Shown: positions 8,024 to 17,097, counted from the stretch's first letter. The stretch: 64,000 bases of DNA from JAVBOW01 sp031550615 (GCA_031550615.1 JAVBOL010000009.1:19825-83824), one strand, 5' to 3'. Translations and numbers: made by a program. The notes: generated by a model from the sequence alone, not told the origin.

Positions 8024-10413
8024 AACACTTCGAGTTTGGCGAATTTCTGCAGCAGCGTGCGCTTGCCGGTTTGCGGACCGAAGTCGATGGTCAGTTTCAC
8101 GTCGCCGGCGATCTGCTCGGTCGAGGAGATGATCCCCTCGCCGAATTTGGTGTGCCGCACGCGCGTGCCGGCGGTCAGCGCCCCTGCCACGGCGGGGGTG
8201 TTCTCGGTCGTAGACACGGCACGCACACCCATGCTGCGCATCCCTTCGGTCGAGGGGCGCGGGGTGCTCACATCGACTTTCGGGGTGCGGGGTTGGTCGT
8301 CACGGCGGGGGTAGCCGTGTGGGGCATTACCGCGCGGGTTGGCCTGATCGTGCTGCTCGGCGATGCGGCGGTTGCGCACGTCGAAGCGCTGGCGCATCTG
8401 GTCGATGGCTTCCGCAGGGCGCGGATCGGGCCCCGCCTCGTCCAGTAGCCCCTCGGCGTCGATATATTTAGGATCGATCTCGGTCAGAAAGCGGCTGGGA
8501 CGCGAAAAGGTCATCTGTCCCCACTTGAAACGCTGGCGCGCGAACGACACGGCGGCTTCGACCCCGGCGCGGGTCAGCGCGACGTAGAACAGGCGGCGCT
8601 CCTCCTCCAACCCTTCCGGCGTACCCATTCCCATCTGGTTGGGAAATAGGTTTTCCTCCATACCGGCTATCAGCACATATTTGAATTCCAGTCCCTTGGC
8701 GGCATGTACGGTCATCAGGGTCACTTTGTTGCGTTCGCCCTCCTGCTCGTTGTCGGCGTCGGTTATCAGTGCGACGTTGGCCAGCCACTCCTCGATCGTG
8801 GGCAGCGCGCCTTCGTTTTCTGCGGCGTACTCCTCGGCGAAGGTGTGCAGCGAGTTTATCAGCTCCTCGATATTCTCCAGGGCGCTCATCGCCTCGGGGT
8901 TCTGGTCGGCCTTGTACATCGCCAGCAGCCCCGAGCGCGTGGCGACCTGCATACCGAATTCGTAGAGCGTGGCGTGCTCGCGTGCGAGTGAAAGCTCTTC
9001 GATCATCGCGGCGAATTCGTGCACTTTGCGCGCCGCCCCGGCGTTGAGGCCCATTGCGGCGGGGTCTATGGTACGCATTGCCTCCATCATTCCGGTGCCG
9101 TTGCCGGCTGCCGTCGCGATGCGCTCGACCGTTACGTCGCCGATGCCGCGCGCGGGGAAATTTATAACCCTGCGCAGCGCCTCCTCGTCGCGGGGGTTGA
9201 CCGTCAGGCGGATGTATGCCACCAGGTCCTTGACCTCCTTGCGCTGGTAGAACGATGTGCCGCCGTATATTTTATAAGGCACGCCACGCCGCCGCAGCGC
9301 CTCCTCTATCGTGCGCGACTGGGCGTTGGTGCGGTAGAGGACCGCCGCGTCGCTCCATTCGGCGCTCCCGTCGCGCACCATGCGACGCAGCTCGTCCGAG
9401 AGCATGGCGGCCTCCTCCTGGTCGGTGTAGGCTGCCAGCACCTTTATCTTTTCGCCGACCGGCCCTTCAGAGAAAGACTCTTTTTTGATGCGGTTGGCGT
9501 TCTTTTCGATCACGCTGTTGGCCGCCGACACGATGGTGCGCGTCGAGCGGTAATTCTGCTCAAGTTTGAATATCTGCGCCGCGGGGAAATCGTTGCGGAA
9601 ACGCAGTATGTTCTCGACCTTCGCCCCGCGGAAGGAGTAGATGCTCTGCGCGTCGTCACCCACCACGCACACGCGCGAATGGAGTTGCGCCAGGCGGCGG
9701 ATGATTATATACTGGGCGTAGTTGGTGTCCTGGTACTCGTCGACCAGGATATACTGGAACGCCTGTTGGTATTTGGCGGTCACGGCTGGGTGGTCGCGGA
9801 AAAGTATGTTTATGTTGAGCAGCAAATCGTCGAAATCCATCGCCCCGAATTCGCGGCAACGGCGCGTGTACTCCTTATATATATTGACGATCTCGGGCTT
9901 GCGGTTCTGGCGGTCCTCGGCGATCAGGTTGGTGTTGGCCTCGTAGGCCGCCGCCGTGACCAGGTTGTTCTTGGCCAGCGAGATGCGCGAGAGCACGTCG
10001 GCGGGCTTATATATCTCGTCCGAAAGGTTGAGGTCTTTGATAATGCGCTTGACCAGGTTGCGGCTGTCCGCCGTGTCGTATATCGTGAATGTGGCCGGAT
10101 AACCCAGCGAGGCGGCCTCGGCGCGCAGTATTCGCGAAAAGACCGAGTGGAAAGTGCCCATCCACAACCGGCGCGCCTTGGCGGGGTCGACCATGCGCAT
10201 GATACGTTCGCGCATTTCGCGGGCGGCCTTATTGGTAAAGGTGAGGGCGAGCACAGACGCGGGGTCCACTCCCTGCTCGAGCATCCACGCGATGCGGCAG
10301 GTCAGAACGCGGGTCTTGCCCGACCCCGCCCCGGCGACGATCAGCGAGGGGTGCTGGAAATTGACCACTGCGGCATGCTGCGCCGGATTGAGGTTTTTTA
10401 GGATTTCTGACAT
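8020..10413 (-). CDS. ATP-dependent DNA helicase, UvrD/PcrA family
   Basis: A 797-residue superfamily 1A 3'-5' helicase for repair and replication restart. The start at 10413 gives MSEILKNLNPAQHAAVV, the usual family N-terminus; an in-frame ATG 12 nt upstream is less likely. Motifs: VAGAGSGKTRVLT (Walker A, about residue 30), AFTNKAAREMRERI (Ia), ILVDEYQDTNYAQ (Walker B, about 222), EQNYRSTRTI (IV) and FYVALTRAGVEA (VI, about 640). The C-terminus has a disordered linker and a small Tudor-like piece (RHTKFGEGIISS). It overlaps nth by 4 nt. A TAACTTTG -7 box lies 9 nt before the start. Confidence 0.95.
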   Translation of the reverse strand: MSEILKNLNPAQHAAVVNFQHPSLIVAGAGSGKTRVLTCRIAWMLEQGVDPASVLALTFTNKAAREMRERIMRMVDPAKARRLWMGTFHSVFSRILRAEAASLGYPATFTIYDTADSRNLVKRIIKDLNLSDEIYKPADVLSRISLAKNNLVTAAAYEANTNLIAEDRQNRKPEIVNIYKEYTRRCREFGAMDFDDLLLNINILFRDHPAVTAKYQQAFQYILVDEYQDTNYAQYIIIRRLAQLHSRVCVVGDDAQSIYSFRGAKVENILRFRNDFPAAQIFKLEQNYRSTRTIVSAANSVIEKNANRIKKESFSEGPVGEKIKVLAAYTDQEEAAMLSDELRRMVRDGSAEWSDAAVLYRTNAQSRTIEEALRRRGVPYKIYGGTSFYQRKEVKDLVAYIRLTVNPRDEEALRRVINFPARGIGDVTVERIATAAGNGTGMMEAMRTIDPAAMGLNAGAARKVHEFAAMIEELSLAREHATLYEFGMQVATRSGLLAMYKADQNPEAMSALENIEELINSLHTFAEEYAAENEGALPTIEEWLANVALITDADNEQEGERNKVTLMTVHAAKGLEFKYVLIAGMEENLFPNQMGMGTPEGLEEERRLFYVALTRAGVEAAVSFARQRFKWGQMTFSRPSRFLTEIDPKYIDAEGLLDEAGPDPRPAEAIDQMRQRFDVRNRRIAEQHDQANPRGNAPHGYPRRDDQPRTPKVDVSTPRPSTEGMRSMGVRAVSTTENTPAVAGALTAGTRVRHTKFGEGIISSTEQIAGDVKLTIDFGPQTGKRTLLQKFAKLEVL

Positions 10414-10422
10414 AACGAGAGG

Positions 10423-10430
10423 CAAAGTTA
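10423..10430 (-). promoter_or_regulatory. -7 box for uvrD-nth
   Basis: TAACTTTG on the minus strand, 9 nt upstream of the start codon, leaving almost no 5' leader. No convincing TTG element was found. Confidence 0.45.
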
Positions 10431-10466
10431 AGACAGAAACCTTTAAAAAATTCCGGTTTTTTATAA

Positions 10467-10474
10467 TATCTTTG
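10467..10474 (+). promoter_or_regulatory. -7 box for the ferredoxin-nitroreductase gene
   Basis: TATCTTTG, 49 nt before the chosen start, in the divergent 110-bp gap shared with the helicase gene. The upstream TTG element is not clear. Confidence 0.5.
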
Positions 10475-10523
10475 CATTCCGTCCGTTGTAGATATTAAAC
10501 GACATATTTAGCGGTTGTTGATT

Positions 10524-11381
10524 ATGGAAACTGTGAGTGGCGTCGACCGCGCCAAATGTATCAAATGCGGCAAATGCGTAAGGGTTTGCCCCTCTGAGAT
10601 CTTTGCGATCGAGGCGGATGGCGTAGTGCTGCACGACCCCGCAACGTGCATCGGCTGTGGCCATTGCGTGGGCGTGTGCCCCGAGGACGCGGTGATACAC
10701 CCCCTCTTCCCCGAAGGAAAGATGCACCGGATCGACCATTCGCAGATGCCCACCCCGGACCAGGTGATGCTGCTCTCCCTCGCGCGCCGCTCGAACCGCG
10801 CCTTCGCCCGTGGCGCCGTACCTGCCGCGTCGCTTGAAATGATCGCCCGCGCCGCATCGGCAGCCCCCACCGCCAGCAATTCCCGCAATCTGGAATTTAC
10901 GCTGGTCACCGACCCCGCCGCGCTGCAAAAGGTCATAGACCTGGGCATGCTGGCCATCAGGCACAACTATAAACTGCTCAAAAACCCGCTTCTCAAACCG
11001 ATATTGAAGCGCACGATGCCAGACGTGGTGCGCTACGTCCCCGTTTTCGAGCGCATCATAAAGCGTCATGCCGAAGGGGGTGACCCGATCCTGCGCACGG
11101 CGACCGCGCTGATGCTTATCACCACCCCGGAAAAAAGCCGTTTCGGGGAGATCGATGCCTCGCTGGCTTACCAGAACGGGTCGCTGATGGCCGAGAGCCT
11201 GGGCGTGAGCCAGTTCTACACCGGATTTCTGATTACCGCGATAAAAATGTACCCCGGCAAACTCGAAAAGATGCTCGGCATCGAGGGCCGCATAAAAGCA
11301 GGTATGGCCCTGGGCATGCCCGCCGTGAAATTCGTAAAATATTTCGAGCGGGGCGACCAGAAGATAACATCAATAAATTAA
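10524..11381 (+). CDS. Ferredoxin-nitroreductase fusion protein
   Basis: A 285-residue fusion of an N-terminal 2x[4Fe-4S] ferredoxin with an FMN nitroreductase domain. The clusters are bound by CIKCGKCVRVCP (about residues 14-25) and CIGCGHCVGVCP (about 45-56). The nitroreductase part begins with SLARRSNRAFARGAVP and includes AASAAPTASNSRNLEF and YQNGSLMAESLGVSQFYTGF. Such proteins in anaerobes can pass electrons from ferredoxin-level donors through FMN to unknown acceptors. The start is the ATG at 10524; one three codons upstream (10515) is also in frame. The gene is single and divergent from the helicase gene. Confidence 0.9.
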   Translation: METVSGVDRAKCIKCGKCVRVCPSEIFAIEADGVVLHDPATCIGCGHCVGVCPEDAVIHPLFPEGKMHRIDHSQMPTPDQVMLLSLARRSNRAFARGAVPAASLEMIARAASAAPTASNSRNLEFTLVTDPAALQKVIDLGMLAIRHNYKLLKNPLLKPILKRTMPDVVRYVPVFERIIKRHAEGGDPILRTATALMLITTPEKSRFGEIDASLAYQNGSLMAESLGVSQFYTGFLITAIKMYPGKLEKMLGIEGRIKAGMALGMPAVKFVKYFERGDQKITSIN

Positions 11382-11390
11382 AACATAGTT

Positions 11391-12389
11391 ATGAGTGAAG
11401 TGATCAACATCAAGGAGCTCAACGAACGCATCGAGCGCGAAAGCCAGTTCGTCGACGCCCTGAACATGGAGATGGGCAAAGTGATCGTAGGCCAGCGCCA
11501 CCTGGTCGACACCCTTATGATCGGCCTTCTGTCCAACGGGCACATCCTGCTGGAGGGCGTGCCCGGACTGGCCAAGACGCTGGCCATCACCACGCTGGCG
11601 CAGTGCATGGACGCCAAGTTCAGCCGCATACAGTTCACCCCCGACCTTCTGCCCGCCGACCTGCTCGGCACGCTGATCTACTCGCAGAAGAACGAGGAGT
11701 TCGCCGTGCGCAAAGGCCCCGTTTTCGCCAACTTCGTGCTGGCGGACGAGATCAACCGCTCCCCGGCCAAGGTGCAGAGCGCGTTGCTCGAAGCCATGCA
11801 GGAGCGCCAGGTGACCATCGGTGATCAGACCTACCCCCTTCCCGCGCCGTTCCTGGTGCTGGCCACGCAAAACCCGCTCGAACAGGAGGGTACCTACCCC
11901 CTTCCCGAGGCGCAGGTCGACCGTTTCATGCTCAAGGCGCGCATCACCTACCCCAAGAAGGCCGAGGAGAGGGACATCGTGCGCATGAACCTCTCCGGCG
12001 ACGGCATGCCGCACCCCAACCGCATCATCTCGCCCGAGGACATCATCAAGGCGCGCGGGGTGGTCAGCGACGTGTATATGGACGAGAAGATCGAGAAATA
12101 TATCATCGACATCATCTTCGCCACCCGCGAACCTGGCGAGTACAACCTCTCCAAGCTGCAACCCCTTATCACCTACGGCGGATCGCCTCGCGCGAGCATC
12201 TCGCTGGCCAAGGCCGCCAAGGCCTACGCCTTCATCAAACGCCGCGGCTATGTGATCCCCGAGGACGTGAGGGCCGTGTGCCACGACGCGCTGCGCCACC
12301 GCATCGGCCTATCGTACGAAGCCGAGGCCGAAAATATTACATCCGAAGAGATCATCACCGAGATACTCAACAACGTCGAAGTGCCTTAG
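11391..12389 (+). CDS. MoxR-family AAA+ ATPase, first gene of Bat-type operon
   Basis: A 332-residue cytoplasmic ATPase, probably a chaperone that acts with the von Willebrand A proteins encoded downstream. Walker A is GVPGLAKT (about residues 53-60), Walker B is VLADEINRSPAKVQ (about 118), and the sensor region reads LATQNPLEQEGTYPLPEAQ followed by the VDRFM arginine region. The C-terminal lid domain has the GGSPRASISLAKAAK helix. It starts 9 nt after the nitroreductase gene, so some read-through from that promoter is likely. It is separated from the next operon gene by an 89-bp gap filled almost wholly by an inverted repeat. Confidence 0.95.
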   Translation: MSEVINIKELNERIERESQFVDALNMEMGKVIVGQRHLVDTLMIGLLSNGHILLEGVPGLAKTLAITTLAQCMDAKFSRIQFTPDLLPADLLGTLIYSQKNEEFAVRKGPVFANFVLADEINRSPAKVQSALLEAMQERQVTIGDQTYPLPAPFLVLATQNPLEQEGTYPLPEAQVDRFMLKARITYPKKAEERDIVRMNLSGDGMPHPNRIISPEDIIKARGVVSDVYMDEKIEKYIIDIIFATREPGEYNLSKLQPLITYGGSPRASISLAKAAKAYAFIKRRGYVIPEDVRAVCHDALRHRIGLSYEAEAENITSEEIITEILNNVEVP

Positions 12390-12392
12390 ATC

Positions 12393-12475
12393 AATTATGA
12401 ATTTAGAATTATGAATTATGAATTGGGCCCGGCCTGATTCCGTAATTAATAATTCATAACTCATAACTCATAATT
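12393..12475. repeat. AT-rich long inverted repeat inside the Bat operon
   Basis: Two 32-nt arms (12393-12424 and 12444-12475) are inverted copies that differ at only about five positions. They are built from tandem AATTATGA-type units and flank a GC-rich 19-nt loop containing GGGCCC. The right arm ends 3 nt before the DUF58 start codon. Base composition contrasts sharply with the GC-rich genes on both sides. Confidence 0.85.
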
Positions 12476-12478
12476 TAT

Positions 12479-13363
12479 ATGGAGTCTCAGACCGACATAT
12501 TAAAGCAGGTACGCAAGATAGAGATCAAGACGCGGGGGCTCTCGCGCGAGATCTTTGCCGGCAAGTACCACACGGCGTTCAAGGGGCGCGGCATGTCCTT
12601 CAGCGAGGTGCGCGAATACCGCCCCGGGGACGACGTGCGCGACATCGACTGGAACGTCACCGCCCGCAGCCGCTCACCCCATATCAAGGTATATGAGGAG
12701 GAGCGCGAGTTGACGGTGATGCTCATGGTCGACGTGAGCTCCTCGCGTATGTTCGGCACCACGGACAAGATCAAAAAGAACATGATAACCGAGATCGCCG
12801 CCGTGCTGGCCTTTTCCGCCGCACAGAATAACGACAAGGTGGGCTGCATGTTCTTCTCGGACCGCGTGGAGAAATATATCCCCCCCAAGAAAGGCCGCGC
12901 CCACGTGCTGATGATAATCCGCGAGTTGATAGAATTCACGCCCGAGCACACGGCCACCGACCTGTCCGAACCGCTGCGCCAGCTGACCAACGCGATCAAA
13001 AAGCGCTCGACGGCCTTTATCCTCTCGGACTTCCTGGATTTCGAGGGCGACGCCCCGCGTTACGAGCACGCCCTGAATATCGCCACAGGCAAACACGACC
13101 TGGTGGGCATCCGCATCTGGGACCGCCGCGAGGCCGAGCTTCCCGACGTGGGATTTTTAGAGTTGTGCGATGCCGAGTCCGGACGTAAGGTCATGGTCGA
13201 CAGCTCCTCGCGTAGCGTCCGCGAGGCGTGGGCCGGGAGTTGGCGCAGACGCAGCGCGGCTATCGACCGCACCCTCAAACGCGCCCGGGTCGACTACACC
13301 GACGTTGCCACGGGCGAGGATTACGTATCTTCGCTGATAAAACTATTCAAACAACGCGCATGA
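12479..13363 (+). CDS. DUF58 domain protein of Bat-type operon
   Basis: A 294-residue cytoplasmic protein with the DUF58 signature EYRPGDDVRDIDWNVTARS (about residues 44-62) followed by a von Willebrand A-like strand LMVDVSSSRMFGTTD (about 82). DUF58 proteins are regular partners of MoxR ATPases and Bat VWA proteins; the molecular task is not settled. The start ATG (12479) sits directly against the right arm of the AT-rich inverted repeat, so if transcribed from the MoxR promoter its initiation region would be at the base of a long hairpin. Its stop overlaps the next gene as ATGA. Confidence 0.93.
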   Translation: MESQTDILKQVRKIEIKTRGLSREIFAGKYHTAFKGRGMSFSEVREYRPGDDVRDIDWNVTARSRSPHIKVYEEERELTVMLMVDVSSSRMFGTTDKIKKNMITEIAAVLAFSAAQNNDKVGCMFFSDRVEKYIPPKKGRAHVLMIIRELIEFTPEHTATDLSEPLRQLTNAIKKRSTAFILSDFLDFEGDAPRYEHALNIATGKHDLVGIRIWDRREAELPDVGFLELCDAESGRKVMVDSSSRSVREAWAGSWRRRSAAIDRTLKRARVDYTDVATGEDYVSSLIKLFKQRA

Positions 13364-14370
13364 AAACTTTTTTTGCATTTTCGTTTGTTGCGCTTTGCAC
13401 CGCCCTCACCGTTCTGGGCCAAAGCCCCGCCGTGCCCGACTCCGTGCGCAGGGCCAACGCCCCGATAGTCACGGCGCGTTTCGTGCCCGACAGCGTGGGC
13501 CTGGGCGACCGTTTTCGTCTGAGGCTCGAAGTGACCAAAGACATAATGCAGCAGATAGGCTGGCCGGAAGGCAAACCGGGAGAGAACGGTCAGCCGACCA
13601 TGTTCACCGACCACATCGAGCAGGTGGCCGACCTGCCGCAGGACACCGTGCGCGTCGAGGGCCGCCGCGTTACGCTCTCCAAGGAGTGGGAGTTGACCTG
13701 CTTCAAGGACGGGTGGCACGGGCTGAAACATATCCCGGTGCTGTTTTCCGACAAGAATATCGTCGACTCGGTCTACGCGCGCCCCGATTCGATCATGATC
13801 TTCGTGGGTACGTTCGAGATAGACACCCTCACCCAGCAGATCTACGACATCAAGCCCGTGTTGGGCGCCCCGCTGCGTTTCGGCGAGTTTTCGGGATGGC
13901 TGCTGATGGCCTGGGCGCTGGTCGCTCTTATCATCGTGGGGATACTGATATATATCGACTGGAAGCGCAACGGTCGTCCCTTCTGGGCCCCACGCGAGAA
14001 AGAACCGCCCCACCTGGCCGCCATACGCGCCCTCGAAGCGCTCAGCCACCAGAAATTGTGGCAGAACAACAAACACAAGCAGTACTACACGCTTCTGGCC
14101 GACATCGTGCGCACATATATCGAAGGGCGCTACGGCGTGGCGGCGATGGAGATGACCTCGGACGAGCTTCTGGGCGCCATGCGCGGGCTCGACCTGCCCG
14201 AGCGCAACCGCCGTCAGCTCACCACGCTCTTCTCGGTGGCCGACCTGGCGAAATTCGCCAAGTACACGCCCCCGGCGGAGGATAACGAGAGCTGCTATAA
14301 CGACGCATACTACTTCGTCGAGGACACCAAGCCCGCCGAAGAGGAGCAACCAACACAGGAGAAGTCATGA
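13360..14370 (+). CDS. Membrane-anchored periplasmic protein of Bat-type operon
   Basis: A 336-residue protein translated from the ATG overlapping the DUF58 stop; longer forms starting further upstream would overlap DUF58 deeply and lose the signal peptide. Signal peptide MKTFFAFSFVALCTALTVLG, a periplasmic beta-rich domain (residues 25-180), one membrane helix (WLLMAWALVALIIVGILIY, about 188-206) and a helical cytoplasmic tail (EPPHLAAIRALEALSHQKLW onward). This is the uncharacterised membrane gene found between DUF58 and BatA in many Bacteroidetes Bat loci, resembling DUF4381 proteins. It is not a full BatD, which is larger and carries repeated extracellular domains. Confidence 0.8.
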   Translation: MKTFFAFSFVALCTALTVLGQSPAVPDSVRRANAPIVTARFVPDSVGLGDRFRLRLEVTKDIMQQIGWPEGKPGENGQPTMFTDHIEQVADLPQDTVRVEGRRVTLSKEWELTCFKDGWHGLKHIPVLFSDKNIVDSVYARPDSIMIFVGTFEIDTLTQQIYDIKPVLGAPLRFGEFSGWLLMAWALVALIIVGILIYIDWKRNGRPFWAPREKEPPHLAAIRALEALSHQKLWQNNKHKQYYTLLADIVRTYIEGRYGVAAMEMTSDELLGAMRGLDLPERNRRQLTTLFSVADLAKFAKYTPPAEDNESCYNDAYYFVEDTKPAEEEQPTQEKS

Positions 14371-15047
14371 AACGGGTTTTGATATTTTCGCTGGCCCTTT
14401 TTACGACGCTCGGCGCTGCGGCGCAGAAATACCCCGAGCGCCGCGTGGTCCGCTCCGGCAACCGCTCCTATGAAAAGGAGAAGTACGTCGAGGCCGAGAT
14501 CACCTACCGCCGTGCGCTGGAGAAGAACGCGGCCAGCTACGAGGCTGCGGACAACCTCGCCAAATCGCTCTACAAGCAGCAACGCTGGGACGAAGCCGCA
14601 CAGGCGTTTTCTCCCCTGGCCGCTGACAGCCTTAACCGGGCCCATGCCCCGGCGGCCAACTTCGACCTTGGCAACGCCCTGTTCAAACAACGCAAGTTCG
14701 CCGAGGCGGTAGAGGCCTACAAGAGTTCGCTGCGCCTCGATCCGACCGACCAACAGGCCAAGTTCAATTTGGCCTACGCCCAGAAGATGCTCAAGGACCA
14801 GCAGGGCGGCGGTGGCGGCAACGACAAGGATAAAGACAAGAACGACCAACAACAGCAACAACAACAACCCCAGCCGCAGCAGGGCGACGGAAAGCCCCAG
14901 CCCGCAGAGCCCAGGCAGGGACAGATGAGCCAGCAGGAGGCCGAACAGATGCTCCAGGCCGTGCAGGTGGGCGAAGACAAGACCCGCGAAAAGGTCGAAA
15001 AAGAGAAAGGCAAGCCCGTGAACGCCCGGGGCGGCAAGAATTGGTAG
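14367..15047 (+). CDS. batC: TPR protein, BatC-like
   Basis: A 226-residue secreted protein: signal peptide MKRVLIFSLALFTTLGAAAQ, then TPR units around residues 30-130 (GNRSYEKEKYVEAEITYRRA and GNALFKQRKFAEAVEAYKSS are two clear ones). A low-complexity Gly/Asp/Lys then Gln/Pro-rich linker (about 150-185) leads to a charged tail. BatC in Bacteroidetes is a TPR partner of BatA/BatB. Here it lies before batA rather than after batB as in the Bacteroides fragilis order. It overlaps the preceding gene by ATGA; batA follows after 21 nt. The symbol rests on domain type and context. Confidence 0.8.
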   Translation: MKRVLIFSLALFTTLGAAAQKYPERRVVRSGNRSYEKEKYVEAEITYRRALEKNAASYEAADNLAKSLYKQQRWDEAAQAFSPLAADSLNRAHAPAANFDLGNALFKQRKFAEAVEAYKSSLRLDPTDQQAKFNLAYAQKMLKDQQGGGGGNDKDKDKNDQQQQQQQPQPQQGDGKPQPAEPRQGQMSQQEAEQMLQAVQVGEDKTREKVEKEKGKPVNARGGKNW

Positions 15048-15068
15048 AAGAGTTTACCTGAGAGAGAA

Positions 15069-16067
15069 ATGGAGATCACAAGATTTGCAAATCCCGCGTT
15101 ACTTTGGCTGCTGCTGTTGCTGCTGCCCATGGCGGCGTGGTATATCTGGCAATGGCTCAGGGGCGGCGCGGCGATACAGGTCTCGTCGACCGACGGGGTG
15201 CTCAAAGCCCCCCGCACGGTGCGTTACTACCTGCGCCATGCGCCCTTCGTGCTGCGGTGCGCCGCCGTGGCTCTTATCATCGTGGCGGTAGCCCGCCCGC
15301 AGAGCGTCGAGAGCGGCAGTAACTCCAAAGCCGAGGGCATCGACATAGTCCTGGCATTGGACATATCGAGCAGCATGCTCGCCCGCGACTTCGAACCCGA
15401 TCGCCTGACCGCCGCCCGCGAGGTGGCCGCCAGTTTCATCAACGCCCGCCCCAACGACCGCATAGGCCTTGTGACCTTCGCCGGCGAGAGTTTTACGCAG
15501 TGCCCCCTCACGACCGATAAGCGCTCCCTTTTGAACCTGCTTTCGCAGGTGCGCACCGGCATCATCGAGGACGGCACGGCCATCGGCAACGGCCTGGCCA
15601 CCTCGGTCAACCGCCTGAAGCAGACCCCCGCCAAGAGCAAGGTGGTGATCCTGCTGACCGACGGTGTGAACAACCGCGGCCAGATCACCCCCGTGACCGC
15701 CGCCGAAGCTGCCGCCGCATTCGGCATAAAGGTCTACACCATAGGCGTCGGCACGCGCGGACAGGCCCCCTACCCGGTGGTGGATATGTTCGGTCGCCCG
15801 GCGGGTTACCAGATGATGGAGGTCGAGATCGACGAGAAGATGCTCACCGAGATAGCCTCGCTAACCGGCGGTGAATATTTCCGCGCGACGGACAAGGGCA
15901 GCCTCCAGGCCATCTACGAGCGGATCAACGACATGGAGAAAACCGAGGTCGACGTTACGGACTACACGCGCTATAACGAGCTTTTCGCGGCATTCCTTTT
16001 GGGGGCCGTGCTGCTGCTCGTTGCCGAAGCCCTTTTCAAATATTTATTCATCAGGCAAATACCATAA
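15069..16067 (+). CDS. batA: BatA-like von Willebrand factor A membrane protein
   Basis: A 332-residue inner-membrane protein. Two N-terminal helices (about residues 9-29 and 58-77) are followed by a VWA domain whose MIDAS begins ALDISSSMLARDF (about 94-106) with the distant Thr/Asp residues in DGTAIGNGLATSV and LLTDGVNNRG. A third helix near the C-terminus (about 300-325) anchors the other end. This is the family layout of BatA, implicated in aerotolerance in Bacteroides fragilis and in stress resistance elsewhere. A plausible leader GAGAGAAATGG lies at the start. BatB follows within 5 nt. Confidence 0.92.
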   Translation: MEITRFANPALLWLLLLLLPMAAWYIWQWLRGGAAIQVSSTDGVLKAPRTVRYYLRHAPFVLRCAAVALIIVAVARPQSVESGSNSKAEGIDIVLALDISSSMLARDFEPDRLTAAREVAASFINARPNDRIGLVTFAGESFTQCPLTTDKRSLLNLLSQVRTGIIEDGTAIGNGLATSVNRLKQTPAKSKVVILLTDGVNNRGQITPVTAAEAAAAFGIKVYTIGVGTRGQAPYPVVDMFGRPAGYQMMEVEIDEKMLTEIASLTGGEYFRATDKGSLQAIYERINDMEKTEVDVTDYTRYNELFAAFLLGAVLLLVAEALFKYLFIRQIP

Positions 16068-16071
16068 TAGT

Positions 16072-17085
16072 ATGTTCAGATTTGCCTCACCCGAGTACCT
16101 TTACCTGCTGCTGCTCATTCCTGCGCTGGCAGGTGTGTATATCTACGCCATCGGCCGCCGCCGCGCCAACCTCGCCCGTTTCGGCGAGGCTTCGACCCTG
16201 CGCGCGCTGATGCCCGAACTCTCGCCGCGCCGCTCACGCCATAAATTCATCCTGCTGCTGCTTGCCCTTTCGTTTGCCGTGCTTGCTTTGGCGCGCCCGC
16301 AATTCGGGTCCAAGCTGCGCGAGGTAAAACGCACCGGCATAGAGATAATGCTCTGCGTGGACGTGTCCAACAGCATGCTTGCCAAAGATTTCGAGCCCAA
16401 CCGCCTGGAGCGCACCAAGCACGCCATAGGCCGTCTTCTGGAGGGGCTGCAAAACGACCAGGTCGGGTTGGTGGTCTTCGCCGGCGACGCATACATGCAG
16501 CTGCCGATAACCTCGGACTACCTCACCGCCCGCTCGTTCGTCGACCAGGTATCCACCGACATGGTATCGCGCCAGGGCACGGCCATCGGCAAGGCCATCG
16601 ACCTGGCCGCATCGAGTTTCTCGGAGAATAGCGAGGGCAGCCGCGTGATAATCGTGATCTCCGACGGCGAGAACCACGAAGACGACCCCATCGCCGCCGC
16701 GGTACGGGCGATGGACAAGGGGATCAAGATCTACACCATAGGTATCGGCACGCCCGAAGGTGCGCCCATACCCCTGGGCGATGACTTTATCCGCGACGAA
16801 AAGGGGGAGATTGTGGTCACGCACCTCGACGAGCAGACCCTCAAGGAGACCGCCCTGACGACCGGCGGCGCCTATATCCGCGCCGACAACCGCAGCGTGG
16901 GACTGCAGGAGATAATCGCCCAGGTCAACAAGACCGAGAAGCAAAGCCTCTCCTCGATGGTCTTCGAGGAGTATAACGAGCAGTTCCAATACCTGGCCGC
17001 CATAGCGCTGGCGCTGCTGATCCTGGAATGTTTCGTACTGCCGCGCAAGAACAGGCTGCTGGCGCGGTTCAATATCTTCAAGTGA
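16072..17085 (+). CDS. batB: BatB-like von Willebrand factor A membrane protein
   Basis: A 337-residue paralogue of BatA from the ATG at 16072, where an N-terminal helix (SPEYLYLLLLIPALAGVYIY) directly follows the start; an in-frame extension upstream would run through batA and is rejected. Second helix about residues 61-80; MIDAS LCVDVSNSMLAKDFE (about 95-109), with GTAIGKAIDLAAS and VISDGENHED completing the metal site. A C-terminal helix (LAAIALALLILECFVL) follows. This is the last gene of the cluster: a 15-bp terminator comes 13 nt after the stop, with no BatD or BatE gene. Confidence 0.92.
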   Translation: MFRFASPEYLYLLLLIPALAGVYIYAIGRRRANLARFGEASTLRALMPELSPRRSRHKFILLLLALSFAVLALARPQFGSKLREVKRTGIEIMLCVDVSNSMLAKDFEPNRLERTKHAIGRLLEGLQNDQVGLVVFAGDAYMQLPITSDYLTARSFVDQVSTDMVSRQGTAIGKAIDLAASSFSENSEGSRVIIVISDGENHEDDPIAAAVRAMDKGIKIYTIGIGTPEGAPIPLGDDFIRDEKGEIVVTHLDEQTLKETALTTGGAYIRADNRSVGLQEIIAQVNKTEKQSLSSMVFEEYNEQFQYLAAIALALLILECFVLPRKNRLLARFNIFK

Positions 17086-17097
17086 CCGGACTTTAAT

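Noticed and set aside
9019..10401. 460-codon open frame on the plus strand
   Set aside because: Antisense to the UvrD-family helicase, whose motifs are complete in the minus frame.
13228..13359. Longer N-terminus for the third Bat-operon gene
   Set aside because: It would overlap DUF58 by over 100 nt in another frame and bury the signal peptide; the ATG overlapping the DUF58 stop is the natural start.
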